From Pseudoalteromonas rubra (GTDB taxonomy: Bacteria; Pseudomonadota; Gammaproteobacteria; Enterobacterales; Alteromonadaceae): 64,000 nt of DNA. Location of the stretch: positions 83,359-147,358 of the forward strand of contig NZ_PNCJ01000034.1 in the NCBI RefSeq assembly GCF_005887115.1, written 5' to 3'. Positions 44,081 to 53,430 of this stretch are shown here, in pieces; the stretch's first letter is position 1, and each line of letters begins with the position of its first letter. Below the pieces are notes generated by a model. It searched no databases. It saw nothing but the letters and a program-made list of their open reading frames with translations, and was not told where the DNA came from. Both the position numbers and the translations under genes were made by a program.

Positions 44081-44533
44081 TTGGCCAACGAATTAAATAG
44101 CTTCGATATTCAAGAAATCCTCAAGCTACTACCACATCGTTACCCGATGTTGCTGGTAGACAAGGTCATTGACCACAAACCAGGTGAATACTTACACGCA
44201 GTTAAAAATGTGACTGCCAATGAACCTATCTTTACCGGTCATTTTCCTGAACAGCCAATCTTCCCTGGCGTGATGATTTTAGAAGCACTGGCTCAGGCGA
44301 CTGGCCTTCTGGGCTTTAAGACAGTCGAGAACCGCGGCGATAATGAACTATACTTGTTTGCAGCAATTGATAACGCGCGCTTCAAGCAACCTGTTGTGCC
44401 TGGTGACACTATGCATTTACACGTTGAATTTGTTAAAGAGCGCCGTAATATTTGGAAATTTTCCGGTGTTGCCAAGGTCGACGGTAAGGTCGTATGCAGC
44501 GCCGAGATAATGTGTGCAAGAAGAGAGTTTTAA
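44081..44533 (+). CDS. fabZ: 3-hydroxyacyl-ACP dehydratase FabZ
   Basis: 150 residues from TTG 44081, with AAAGGATG nine bases upstream. Hot-dog fold; dehydrates 3-hydroxyacyl-ACP in fatty acid synthesis, competing with LpxA for the same substrate. Catalytic His54 (GHFPEQPIFPG) and Glu68 (MILEALAQ) carry the numbers usual for the family. lpxA begins two bases after the stop. No ATG is available at the expected N-terminus, so TTG is the likely start. Confidence 0.96.
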   Translation: MANELNSFDIQEILKLLPHRYPMLLVDKVIDHKPGEYLHAVKNVTANEPIFTGHFPEQPIFPGVMILEALAQATGLLGFKTVENRGDNELYLFAAIDNARFKQPVVPGDTMHLHVEFVKERRNIWKFSGVAKVDGKVVCSAEIMCARREF

Positions 44534-44535
44534 GC

Positions 44536-45306
44536 GTGATCCATCCTACTGCAATTATTGAGTCAGGTGCTCAACTGGGCGAAAACGTATCGGTTGGTCC
44601 CTATAGTTATATCGGCAACGATGTTGTTATCGGAGACAACTGTAAAATTGAATCTCACGCGGTAATTAAAGGACCCAGCGTGATTGGTTCAGGCAACCAT
44701 ATTTTCCAGTTCGCATCAGTGGGCGAAGCCTGCCAAGATAAAAAGTACAGGGATGAGCCAACTAAACTCGTGATTGGTGATAATAATATTATCCGCGAGT
44801 GTGCCACTATTCACAGGGGCACAATTCAGGACAAGGGTATTACCCAAATTGGTAGCAACAACTTGTTTATGGCGTACACCCATGTTGCGCATGATGCTGT
44901 CATTGGCAACAACGTAATTTTTGCCAATAACGCCAGTGTGGCGGGCCATGTTCATGTAGGCGATTTTGTTATCCTGGCCGGTAACTCTGGTGTACATCAG
45001 TTCTGTAAAATCGGTGCACATGCTTTTGTTGGCATGTACAGTGGTGTGAATCAGGACGTACCGCCATTTGTTACAACTACAGGCACTCCGGCTCGGCCTG
45101 CTGCTATTAACTCTGAAGGGTTAAAGCGCAGAGGATATGAGTCGGATGAGATCATGGCGATTCGCAGAGCGTATAAAACGTTATTCCGCAAGGGCCTTAA
45201 GCTGGACGAGGCATTGGAAGTAATGCGTGAGGATGCCGCCAAGTTTGCCGGTGTACAGCAAATGATCGATTTTATTGCGACCTCAGAAAGAGGCTTGGTT
45301 CGTTAA
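44536..45306 (+). CDS. lpxA: UDP-N-acetylglucosamine acyltransferase LpxA
   Basis: 256 residues from GTG 44536 (MIHPTAIIESGAQLG); the frame runs on into fabZ, but this start fits the family and has AAGAGAG upstream. First step of lipid A synthesis. Left-handed beta-helix (about 1-185, with hexapeptides such as VIGDNNIIRE), the catalytic His in FMAYTHVAHDAVIG, and a C-terminal helical domain (about 190-256). Ends at a strong terminator that closes the uppS-lpxA unit. Confidence 0.97.
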   Translation: MIHPTAIIESGAQLGENVSVGPYSYIGNDVVIGDNCKIESHAVIKGPSVIGSGNHIFQFASVGEACQDKKYRDEPTKLVIGDNNIIRECATIHRGTIQDKGITQIGSNNLFMAYTHVAHDAVIGNNVIFANNASVAGHVHVGDFVILAGNSGVHQFCKIGAHAFVGMYSGVNQDVPPFVTTTGTPARPAAINSEGLKRRGYESDEIMAIRRAYKTLFRKGLKLDEALEVMREDAAKFAGVQQMIDFIATSERGLVR

Positions 45307-45360
45307 ATTTATATAACGACCGAGAACCTTTCTACATCGCATATCTGTATCTGATATACT

Positions 45361-45390
45361 AACGCCATACAGCCTGTATGGCGTTTTTTT
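45361..45390 (+). terminator. Rho-independent terminator after lpxA
   Basis: An 11-bp perfect stem AACGCCATACA / TGTATGGCGTT with loop GCC, followed by T residues to 45390. It lies between lpxA and lpxB. A promoter-like TGATATACT ends just before it (45352-45360) and could start the lpxB unit. Confidence 0.9.
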
Positions 45391-45406
45391 ATTCTAAAAG
45401 AATCAC

Positions 45407-46561
45407 ATGGCCAACGAAAAAGAAATTACGATAGGGATTGTTGCCGGCGAACTCTCTGGTGACATCTTAGGTGCCGGGCTAATTCATGCCCTGCGCGAAC
45501 ATTACCCAAATGCACGATTTATCGGTATTGCCGGTCCAAAAATGCTGGATGCAGGGTGTGAAACCTTATTCGATATGGAAGAGCTGGCTGTGATGGGCCT
45601 GGTGGAAGTCCTGGGGCGGCTGCCACGCCTATTGAAAATCCGCAAGCAACTGGTCGAGCAGTTTATCGCGCATAAGCCGGATATTTACATTGGTATAGAT
45701 GCGCCCGATTTTAACCTGCGTGTGGAAAAACCACTAAAAGCAGCCGGGATTAAAACTGTGCAATATGTGAGCCCTTCGGTCTGGGCATGGCGACAAAAGC
45801 GTATTTTCAAAATCGCTGAAGCGACCAATTTGGTGTTGTCTTTGTTGCCATTCGAAAAAGCATTTTATGATAAGCACGACGTGCCCTGTACCTTCGTCGG
45901 ACATACGCTGGCGGATGAAATACCTCTGGATGTGGATGTTGCAGCTGCACGTGCGCAATTGGGCCTCAAAGACTCTGATACTGTGCTGGCTCTATTACCT
46001 GGCAGTCGGGGCTCAGAAGTCAGCCAGCTCAGTGAAACTTATCTACTGACCGCAAAAGCGTTGGCAGATAAAATTCCCAACTTAAAAATCCTTGTTCCTC
46101 TGGTAAATGAAAAGCGTAAAGCCCAGTTTCAGGCTATTCAGGCACAGGTAGCGCCCGAGCTGAGAACAATTTTACTGGATGGTCAGTCTTCCTTGGCCAT
46201 GACCGCGGCCACTGCCGTTTTGCTGGCGTCAGGAACTGCCACGCTCGAAGCCATGCTCTATAAAAAGCCCATGGTGGTAGGATACAAGCTTAAGCCCTTA
46301 AGCTACTGGATTTTTAATACCTTTTTTACCTTCAATATCAAGCATTTTTCGTTGCCAAACCTGCTCGCAGACGAAGCCTTGGTAGAAGAGTTTTTACAAC
46401 AGGATTGTAACCCTGATGCACTTACGGATGCATTGCTACCTTTGCTTAAAGGAGATAACTCAGCCCTGATCCAAAGATTTTATGATATTCACCAGAATAT
46501 TCGCCGTGACGCCAGCAAACAGGCGGCACTGGCCGTAGTGGAGTTGATTGATGCAAATTGA
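45407..46561 (+). CDS. lpxB: Lipid-A-disaccharide synthase LpxB
   Basis: 384 residues, peripheral membrane glycosyltransferase of family GT19. Joins UDP-diacylglucosamine and lipid X. The N-terminal VAGELSGDILGAGLI, the CETLFDMEELAVMGLVEVLG region, YVSPSVWAWRQKRI and LLPGSRGSEV are all characteristic. It is separated from lpxA by a terminator, and overlaps rnhB by 11 bases. Confidence 0.97.
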   Translation: MANEKEITIGIVAGELSGDILGAGLIHALREHYPNARFIGIAGPKMLDAGCETLFDMEELAVMGLVEVLGRLPRLLKIRKQLVEQFIAHKPDIYIGIDAPDFNLRVEKPLKAAGIKTVQYVSPSVWAWRQKRIFKIAEATNLVLSLLPFEKAFYDKHDVPCTFVGHTLADEIPLDVDVAAARAQLGLKDSDTVLALLPGSRGSEVSQLSETYLLTAKALADKIPNLKILVPLVNEKRKAQFQAIQAQVAPELRTILLDGQSSLAMTAATAVLLASGTATLEAMLYKKPMVVGYKLKPLSYWIFNTFFTFNIKHFSLPNLLADEALVEEFLQQDCNPDALTDALLPLLKGDNSALIQRFYDIHQNIRRDASKQAALAVVELIDAN

Positions 46562-47144
46562 ACGTCCTGATGTGCAGTTTATTGCAGGCGTAGACGAAGT
46601 GGGTCGTGGCCCTTTAGTGGGTGACGTGGTCACGGCAGCTGTTATCCTGGATCCAGCCAATCCGATAGAAGGTCTGACGGACTCTAAAAAACTCACCGAG
46701 AAAAAGCGCCTGCTACTGGCGCAAGAGATTAAGCAAAAAGCACTTTGCTATCATGTGGCTCGTGCCACGGTCAGTGAGATTGATGAGCTGAATATCCTTC
46801 ATGCCACCATGCTGGCTATGACCCGCGCCGTAGAAGGCTTAGCGGTGAAAGCGCAATTTGTATTTGTCGATGGTAACCGTTTGCCTGAATTGAATGTGCC
46901 TGCGCAGGCTGTCGTTAAAGGCGATAGCCTGGTTGCAGAGATCAGTGCCGCGTCTATACTGGCCAAGGTGACGCGCGATCAGGAAATGCTGGAGCTGGAT
47001 AAGCAGTATCCACAATATGGTTTTGCAGCACACAAAGGTTATCCAACGAAAGCGCATTTTGCTGCGCTGAGTGAACATGGTGTCACACCGCACCATAGAA
47101 CCAGTTTTAAACCCGTACAGCGTATTCTGGCGGAGAAGCAGTAG
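46551..47144 (+). CDS. rnhB: Ribonuclease HII
   Basis: 197 residues from ATG 46551 (a TTG one codon earlier is in frame). Cuts RNA in RNA-DNA hybrids and removes single ribonucleotides from DNA. Catalytic acids: Asp and Glu of AGVDEVGRGPL (about 13-23), and the Asp of FVDGNRLP. Overlap with lpxB and three-base spacing to dnaE indicate one operon. Confidence 0.97.
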   Translation: MQIERPDVQFIAGVDEVGRGPLVGDVVTAAVILDPANPIEGLTDSKKLTEKKRLLLAQEIKQKALCYHVARATVSEIDELNILHATMLAMTRAVEGLAVKAQFVFVDGNRLPELNVPAQAVVKGDSLVAEISAASILAKVTRDQEMLELDKQYPQYGFAAHKGYPTKAHFAALSEHGVTPHHRTSFKPVQRILAEKQ

Positions 47145-47146
47145 TT

Positions 47147-50100
47147 ATGGCAGTCCCTGAGTTTGTTCATTTAAGAGTACACAGCGACTTCTCTATGGTC
47201 GACGGGCTGGCTAAGACTAAGCCTATTGTGGCGCGCGCCGCTGAGCTGGCCATGCCCGCATTTGCGATAACGGATCAGATGAACCTGTGTGGTTTGGTGC
47301 GGTTCTATGGCGCAGCGCATGGCGCGGGTATTAAACCGCTGGTTGGTGCCGATTTCTGGTTGAAGAGCGATCAATTCCCGGATGAGCCCAGCCGTATCGT
47401 GGTACTGGCAAAAAACAATGAAGGCTACAAAAATCTCACGCTGCTGATCTCTGAGGCTTATTTAAGAGGCCACGTGTTTCACCGGCCCGTTATCGACAAA
47501 GCATGGCTTGCCAAGTACAAAGAAGGTCTGATCTTACTCTCCGGTGCCAAAGATGGTGATGTCGGCAAAGCACTGCTCAAGGGCAACCCGCAATTGGTCG
47601 CCGAGACCGTAGAGTTTTATGAGACCCATTTTAGCGATCATTATTTTCTGGAGTTGCATCGCACAGGCCGCGAGCAAGAAGAAGAATACCTCCATGCTGC
47701 AGTTGCGCTTGCCGCTGAGCGAGGCTTGCCCGTGGTGGCAACCAACGAAGTGGTATTCCTGCATGAGCATGACTTTGAACCACATGAAATTCGCGTAGCG
47801 ATCCACGATGGCTACACGCTGGAAGACAAAAACCGACCCAGACGTTTTTCCAAAGAGCAATATTTGAAAACCCCTGAGCAAATGCAGGAGTTATTCAGTG
47901 ATATTCCAGAAGCGCTGCAAAACACGGTCGAGATAGCTAAGCGCTGTAACGTCACTGTTCAGCTGGGCACTTATTTCCTGCCAGATTATCCGACTGGTGA
48001 TTTAAAAATCGAAGATTTCCTGGTGAAGGTATCCCGCGATGGTCTGGAAGAGCGGTTGCAGTTCTTATTCCCCGATGATACAGAGCGAGCAGAAAAACGT
48101 GGCCCTTATGATGAGCGCCTGCAAATTGAGCTCGACGTAATCAACCAGATGGGGTTCCCTGGTTACTTCCTGATCGTAATGGAGTTCATCCAGTGGAGTA
48201 AGGATAATGATATACCGGTAGGACCAGGACGGGGTTCCGGTGCTGGTTCATTGGTGGCCTATGCATTAAAAATCACCGATCTGGATCCGCTTGAATTCGA
48301 CCTGCTATTCGAACGTTTCCTTAACCCTGAACGTGTCTCGATGCCCGATTTCGACGTCGACTTCTGTATGGACCGCCGGGATGAAGTAATCGATCACGTA
48401 TCTAAGCTGTATGGTCGTCAGGCGGTATCCCAGATCATTACCTTTGGTACCATGGCGGCCAAAGCGGTTATCCGAGACGTCGGCCGGGTGCTTGGTCATC
48501 CTTATGGTTTTGTAGATCGTATTTCTAAGCTCGTTCCTGGTGACCCGGGTATGACACTGGCCAAAGCGTTTGAGGTGGAGCCGCGTCTGCCAGAAGTGTA
48601 CGACGGCGATGAAGAAGTGCGTGAGCTGATCGACAAGTGTCGCATTCTTGAAGGCTGTACACGTAACGCTGGTAAGCACGCCGGGGGTGTAGTTATCTCG
48701 CCCACCAGTATTACCGACTTTGCTGCGCTGTATTGTGATGAAGAAGGTAAGTTCCCGGTTACCCAGTTTGATAAAAACGACGTTGAAACCGCAGGTCTGG
48801 TTAAATTCGACTTCCTCGGTCTGCGTACTTTAACCATCCTGCAGTGGGCGTTGGACATGACCAACGAGCGGCTGGCGCGCGATGGTATTGATCCGGTTGA
48901 TATTGCAGCCATTCCGTTAGACGACCCGGCCAGCTTTGAAGTGCTGCTCAGAGCTGAAACCACCGCCGTGTTCCAGCTGGAATCGCGCGGGATGAAAGAC
49001 TTGATCCGTCGTCTTAAGCCGGACTGCTTCGAAGACATGATCGCACTGGTAGCTCTGTTCCGTCCGGGGCCGCTGCAATCGGGCATGGTAGATAACTTTA
49101 TCGACCGTAAGCATGGTCGCGAAGAGATCTCTTACCCGGATGCGCAATACCAGCACGACAGTCTGCAGCCCATCCTGGAGCCCACTTACGGCATCATCCT
49201 GTATCAGGAACAGGTAATGCAGATAGCCCAGGTTCTGGCGGGATACAGCCTGGGTGGCGCGGACTTGCTGCGTCGAGCCATGGGTAAGAAAAAGCCCGAG
49301 GAAATGGCCAAGCAGCGAACCACATTCGAAGACGGTGCGAAAGACAACGGCGTTGATGGCGAACTGGCAATGAAGATCTTCGATCTTGTAGAGAAGTTCG
49401 CAGGTTACGGCTTTAACAAATCTCACTCCGCTGCTTATGCACTGGTATCGTATCAGACGCTGTGGATGAAAACCCATTATCCAGCCGAGTTTATGGCAGC
49501 AGTAATGTCGGCGGATATGGATAACACCGATAAAATCGTCACCCTGGTCGATGAATGCGAAAACATGAAGTTGACGCTGTTGCCACCGGACGTCAACGCG
49601 GGCGTATATAAGTTTGCGGTAAACCGCCAGGGCGAAATCGTCTATGGTATCGGCGCCATCAAAGGCGTGGGTGAAGGCCCAGTTGAAGCCATTCTCGAAG
49701 CTCGCGAGCAGGGTGGTACGTTTAAAGACTTATTCGATTTTTGTGCCCGGGTTGACCTGAAACGCCTCAACCGCCGGGTGATTGAAAAACTGATTTACGC
49801 AGGCGCGTTGGACCAGCTGGGTCCGGAGAAAACCCAGCCCGGGCGTGCCACCTTATTGGCCAGCCTGAAAGACGCTATGAAGTCTGCCGAGCAGCATCAC
49901 AAGGCCGAGTCACTGGGGCAAAGTGATTTGTTTGGCTTGCTGGCCGTTGAGCCAGACGAAGTTGAGCAGGCATTTGTTAAAGCAATCCCGCTGTCGGATG
50001 ATGAATGGTTACAGGGTGAAAAAGACACGTTAGGCTTATATCTGACCGGTCACCCGATAAATCAGTACAGAAAAGAGTTAAAAAATTACACCTCGGGTCG

Positions 50101-50638
50101 TCTAGTAGAATTACAGCCAACGAATCGTGATGTGCAATCGACGGCTGCTGGTTTGGTTATCAATGCAAGGGTGCTGGTCAACAAAAAAGGCAAACGCTGG
50201 GGTCTGATAACTTTAGATGACAAGAGCGCACGAATTGATGTACGCTTATTCCCTGAACAGTTTGAAATGTACCAAGATATGCTGCAAATGAACCAAATCT
50301 TGGTAATATCCGGACAGGTCAGCTTTGATAACTTCTCCGGCGGCATTACAATGACCGCCAGAGAAGTCTGCACTATAGCTCAGGCCCGCGAAAAGCGGAT
50401 CAGTGCGATAAAAATGACATTGAATATGGTGCAAATTGACGCGAATTTCATCGATAATCTGAAAAAAGTACTGGAACCGTATAAATTCGGTACGTGTCCG
50501 GTAAAAATCCAATATCAGCGCCCGGACGCGATAGCGGAAGTGACATTAGGTATGCAATGGTGTGTGACGCCCAGTGATGATCTCCTCAGACGGTTATCCA
50601 AGATGGCGGCGCAGGAAATAGAACTAGAATTTAATTAA
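47147..50638 (+). CDS. dnaE: DNA polymerase III alpha subunit
   Basis: 1163 residues (E. coli 1160). Replicative polymerase. PHP domain at the N-terminus (FVHLRVHSDFSMVDGLAKT), palm with GPGRGSGAGSLVAYAL (from about 357) and the catalytic Asp401 and Asp403 in MPDFDVDFCMDRRD, numbers identical to E. coli. The fingers contain GKHAGGVVISP and GYGFNKSHSAAY. The C-terminal OB-fold (about 1000-1075) and tau-binding tail are present. Follows rnhB by two bases and is followed by accA. Confidence 0.98.
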   Translation: MAVPEFVHLRVHSDFSMVDGLAKTKPIVARAAELAMPAFAITDQMNLCGLVRFYGAAHGAGIKPLVGADFWLKSDQFPDEPSRIVVLAKNNEGYKNLTLLISEAYLRGHVFHRPVIDKAWLAKYKEGLILLSGAKDGDVGKALLKGNPQLVAETVEFYETHFSDHYFLELHRTGREQEEEYLHAAVALAAERGLPVVATNEVVFLHEHDFEPHEIRVAIHDGYTLEDKNRPRRFSKEQYLKTPEQMQELFSDIPEALQNTVEIAKRCNVTVQLGTYFLPDYPTGDLKIEDFLVKVSRDGLEERLQFLFPDDTERAEKRGPYDERLQIELDVINQMGFPGYFLIVMEFIQWSKDNDIPVGPGRGSGAGSLVAYALKITDLDPLEFDLLFERFLNPERVSMPDFDVDFCMDRRDEVIDHVSKLYGRQAVSQIITFGTMAAKAVIRDVGRVLGHPYGFVDRISKLVPGDPGMTLAKAFEVEPRLPEVYDGDEEVRELIDKCRILEGCTRNAGKHAGGVVISPTSITDFAALYCDEEGKFPVTQFDKNDVETAGLVKFDFLGLRTLTILQWALDMTNERLARDGIDPVDIAAIPLDDPASFEVLLRAETTAVFQLESRGMKDLIRRLKPDCFEDMIALVALFRPGPLQSGMVDNFIDRKHGREEISYPDAQYQHDSLQPILEPTYGIILYQEQVMQIAQVLAGYSLGGADLLRRAMGKKKPEEMAKQRTTFEDGAKDNGVDGELAMKIFDLVEKFAGYGFNKSHSAAYALVSYQTLWMKTHYPAEFMAAVMSADMDNTDKIVTLVDECENMKLTLLPPDVNAGVYKFAVNRQGEIVYGIGAIKGVGEGPVEAILEAREQGGTFKDLFDFCARVDLKRLNRRVIEKLIYAGALDQLGPEKTQPGRATLLASLKDAMKSAEQHHKAESLGQSDLFGLLAVEPDEVEQAFVKAIPLSDDEWLQGEKDTLGLYLTGHPINQYRKELKNYTSGRLVELQPTNRDVQSTAAGLVINARVLVNKKGKRWGLITLDDKSARIDVRLFPEQFEMYQDMLQMNQILVISGQVSFDNFSGGITMTAREVCTIAQAREKRISAIKMTLNMVQIDANFIDNLKKVLEPYKFGTCPVKIQYQRPDAIAEVTLGMQWCVTPSDDLLRRLSKMAAQEIELEFN

Positions 50639-50654
50639 ACAGGTAGTTTAGAGC

Positions 50655-51611
50655 ATGAGCCTCAATTATCTTGAATTTGAGCTTCCAATCGCAGAGTTAG
50701 AAGCAAAAATCAATGAATTACAAAACGTAAGCCGCTCTGGCAGTCTTGATCTCAGCCTTGAAGAAGAGATCAGCCGCCTCAAGGAAAAAAGCGTAGAGCA
50801 AACGAAAAAGATCTTCGACAATCTGGGTGCCTGGCAGGTATCTCAGCTTGCGCGTCATCCGCTTCGTCCTTATACACGCGATTATATCGAGCGTATTTTC
50901 ACTGAATTTGACGAATTTGCGGGTGACCGTACGTTTGCAAACGACCCGGCTATTCTGGGTGGTGTCGCACGATTAGACGACAAGCCAGTCATGGTTATCG
51001 GTCAGCAAAAAGGCCGCGACACAGCAGAAAAAATCAAACGTAACTTTGGTATGCCAAAGCCTGAAGGCTATCGTAAAGCCTTACGCCTGATGGAAATGGC
51101 TGAGCGCTTCAAGATGCCAATCATCACCTTCATCGATACACCGGGTGCGTATCCGGGCGTTGGCGCTGAAGAGCGTGGTCAGAGTGAAGCTATTGCACGT
51201 AACCTGAAAGTCATGGCTGCTCTGAAAGTGCCGACTATTTGTACTGTCATTGGCGAAGGTGGTTCTGGTGGCGCACTGGCGATTGGTGTGGGCGACCGCG
51301 TTAACATGCTGCAGTACAGCACATACTCTGTAATCTCTCCTGAAGGCTGTGCCTCTATCCTGTGGAAGAGTGCTGAAAAGGCACCACTGGCCGCAGAAGC
51401 CATGGGTGTATCAGCGGCACGCGTTAAAGAGTTGGATCTCATCAATACTATCATTGATGAGCCTATGGGTGGCGCACATCGTAACTACGACACGATGGCG
51501 AAAAACCTTAAAGCTCAGCTTAAGCGCGATCTGGGCGAACTGGAAGCACTGAGCACAGAAGATATGCTGGAGCAACGTTACCAGCGTCTGATGTCATTTG
51601 GTTATTGCTAA
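50655..51611 (+). CDS. accA: Acetyl-CoA carboxylase carboxyltransferase subunit alpha
   Basis: 318 residues, the family length. With AccD it transfers CO2 from carboxybiotin to acetyl-CoA, giving malonyl-CoA. Crotonase-like fold; characteristic segments are YLEFELPIAELEAKI, GGVARLDDKPVMVIGQQKG, FIDTPGAYPGVGAEERGQ and GEGGSGGALAIGVGDRV. It lies 16 bases after dnaE, probably in the same operon, and a terminator follows. Confidence 0.98.
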   Translation: MSLNYLEFELPIAELEAKINELQNVSRSGSLDLSLEEEISRLKEKSVEQTKKIFDNLGAWQVSQLARHPLRPYTRDYIERIFTEFDEFAGDRTFANDPAILGGVARLDDKPVMVIGQQKGRDTAEKIKRNFGMPKPEGYRKALRLMEMAERFKMPIITFIDTPGAYPGVGAEERGQSEAIARNLKVMAALKVPTICTVIGEGGSGGALAIGVGDRVNMLQYSTYSVISPEGCASILWKSAEKAPLAAEAMGVSAARVKELDLINTIIDEPMGGAHRNYDTMAKNLKAQLKRDLGELEALSTEDMLEQRYQRLMSFGYC

Positions 51612-51634
51612 GCCACAGTGACACCGCAAGATTG

Positions 51635-51660
51635 AAAAAAGCCGCATCGCGGCTTTTTTT
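51635..51660 (+). terminator. Rho-independent terminator after accA
   Basis: Core stem GCCGC / GCGGC with loop ATC, extended by A6 on the left and T7 on the right. It closes the lpxB-rnhB-dnaE-accA unit. Confidence 0.9.
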
Positions 51661-51700
51661 ATGAGCGCGAAATCGGGATAATATTGTGTAAGTACTAATA

Positions 51701-53068
51701 ATGTCCGTGATTATGACTCAGACCCCGCTTTATAAACGTTTTGCTGCCAGCCTGGATACATTACTGGTTGATGAGGGAATGCACGCGACAACGCAAACGG
51801 TAACGCGTGGCCTCACAGTTGCACTTTCTGGTGGGGTCGACTCTGTGGTGCTGCTGCACCTATGTCGTCATTACGTACAAGTTAATACCCATCTGGCATT
51901 ACAGGCGATTTATGTGGATCACGGTTTGTCGCCTAATTCTGCGCAGTGGCGGTCGTTTTGTCAGGCACAATGCGATGCACTGACGGTTGACTTTACTCCG
52001 GCCGCGGTCACAGTGGTGGCACAAAGCCGCCAAAGCCTCGAAGCGCAAGCCCGCACAGCACGTTATCAGGCACTGGATGCACAGGCATATCCGCATCATG
52101 CATTAGTACTCGGGCAGCATGCGGATGATCAGGTTGAGACTTTCCTGCTGCGCCTGAAACGAGGTTCAGGTCTGAAAGGGCTGGGGGCGATGCATGCACG
52201 GACTGTGTTGCGATCCGGCCGGGTGTGTCTGAGACCCCTGTTAACCTCCCAGCGCGCTGACATAGAAGCGTTTGCGCACACGTTTGGGATCTCACATATC
52301 GAAGATGAATCAAACCTTAGCGATCGGTTTGACCGCAATTTCTTGCGTAACCAGGTGTTACCCCTGTTAAAATCCCGCTTTTCAGGCTTTGTGCCAAGCG
52401 TTATGCGCTCCGTTGAATTGTTACAGGGGCAACAGGCGCTGCTGGATGAAATCACCCAGACGGACCTGGCCTACTGTTCGAACGACAACAGCTTATGTAT
52501 CGAGCGCCTGGGTGAATTTACGCTGTTGCGCCAGCAAAATCTGGTGCGAGCCTGGCTGGCGGAGCAGGGCGTTCAGATGCCTTCGCATAAGCAGCTTGAA
52601 CAGATCCTCGGACAGGCACTTAACGCCAGAGCAGACGCACAAATGGCTGTTACTTTGCCTCAGGGGCAGGTTCGACGTTTCAGAGGCGCACTTTATTGGG
52701 TGATAGAACAACCAGCCTGGCGTGCAAGCCATGACATAGGTCAGACGCCGGTGGTGCTGGATGATGCTCATACTTTACAGGTGCAGCAGGGTAAAGGCGT
52801 GCGTGTACCTGCGCCAGATGAGCAAGTGTCAGTACGATTTAATTGTCTGAGCGAGAAAATTAAACCACTCGGACGAAGTGGCCGTAATACCCTGAAACAC
52901 TGGCTAAAAGATTATGGTGTCCCAACCTGGGAGCGCAGCCGTGTGCCCCTGATTTACTACAACGACGAGCTGGTGCAGGTGGTGGGCTTTTTCGTTAATG
53001 AGGCGTATGCGTCGTCTCAGGGACTCAACTGGAAATTAGAAGATGCAAGAAACACAAAAGATCGGTGA
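51701..53068 (+). CDS. tilS: tRNA(Ile)-lysidine synthase TilS
   Basis: 455 residues. Converts C34 of the CAU anticodon of tRNA-Ile2 to lysidine, so it reads AUA and not AUG. The PP-loop ATP motif LSGGVDS is at residues 42-48, with LGQHADDQVETFLLRLKRGSG and the FDRNFLRNQVLPLL stretch typical of the family. Substrate-binding and C-terminal domains complete it (GRSGRNTLKHWLKDYGVP). The last 26 bases overlap the next gene. Confidence 0.95.
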   Translation: MSVIMTQTPLYKRFAASLDTLLVDEGMHATTQTVTRGLTVALSGGVDSVVLLHLCRHYVQVNTHLALQAIYVDHGLSPNSAQWRSFCQAQCDALTVDFTPAAVTVVAQSRQSLEAQARTARYQALDAQAYPHHALVLGQHADDQVETFLLRLKRGSGLKGLGAMHARTVLRSGRVCLRPLLTSQRADIEAFAHTFGISHIEDESNLSDRFDRNFLRNQVLPLLKSRFSGFVPSVMRSVELLQGQQALLDEITQTDLAYCSNDNSLCIERLGEFTLLRQQNLVRAWLAEQGVQMPSHKQLEQILGQALNARADAQMAVTLPQGQVRRFRGALYWVIEQPAWRASHDIGQTPVVLDDAHTLQVQQGKGVRVPAPDEQVSVRFNCLSEKIKPLGRSGRNTLKHWLKDYGVPTWERSRVPLIYYNDELVQVVGFFVNEAYASSQGLNWKLEDARNTKDR

Positions 53069-53384
53069 ATCGCTGGCGAACAAAGCTATCTGGGCAGTAC
53101 TTGGCTGCGGTGCATTGTTTATAATTCTGGCGGTAAATGGTGGACTGAACATTGCCAATGTTGCGCTTAGCTTAAGCGTGGGTGGACTCAGTGCAGCACT
53201 GTTGCTGGCTTACTGGCACGGCAAAGGTGGCAGCTTTTTTATCTTTGGCCTGGGTGCGCCCATGCTGGCCATCATATTTAGTGATCTGCCAGACTTTTTG
53301 TCACTGGCCTGGGTGATCAACAGCTTCTTTGGTGGCTTTGCCCTGTTGTTGTTGCTTTACAAACTGGCAGTGCTGCGCAAGTAA
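53043..53384 (+). CDS. Unknown small membrane protein overlapping tilS
   Basis: 113 residues with four hydrophobic segments (about 15-33, 36-56, 63-80, 86-108), short loops and few charges. The ATG at 53043 lies inside the tilS 3' end (26-base overlap, different frame), with GGAAATTAGAAG before it. I do not recognise a family. The translational coupling to tilS suggests it is expressed with it, but no functional link is known. It could be a small solute or ion-handling protein; this is a guess. Confidence 0.7.
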   Translation: MQETQKIGESLANKAIWAVLGCGALFIILAVNGGLNIANVALSLSVGGLSAALLLAYWHGKGGSFFIFGLGAPMLAIIFSDLPDFLSLAWVINSFFGGFALLLLLYKLAVLRK

Positions 53385-53430
53385 AGACCATATCGCGTTA
53401 GGGGACGCAATATGGTCGAGCTGTTGCGGG

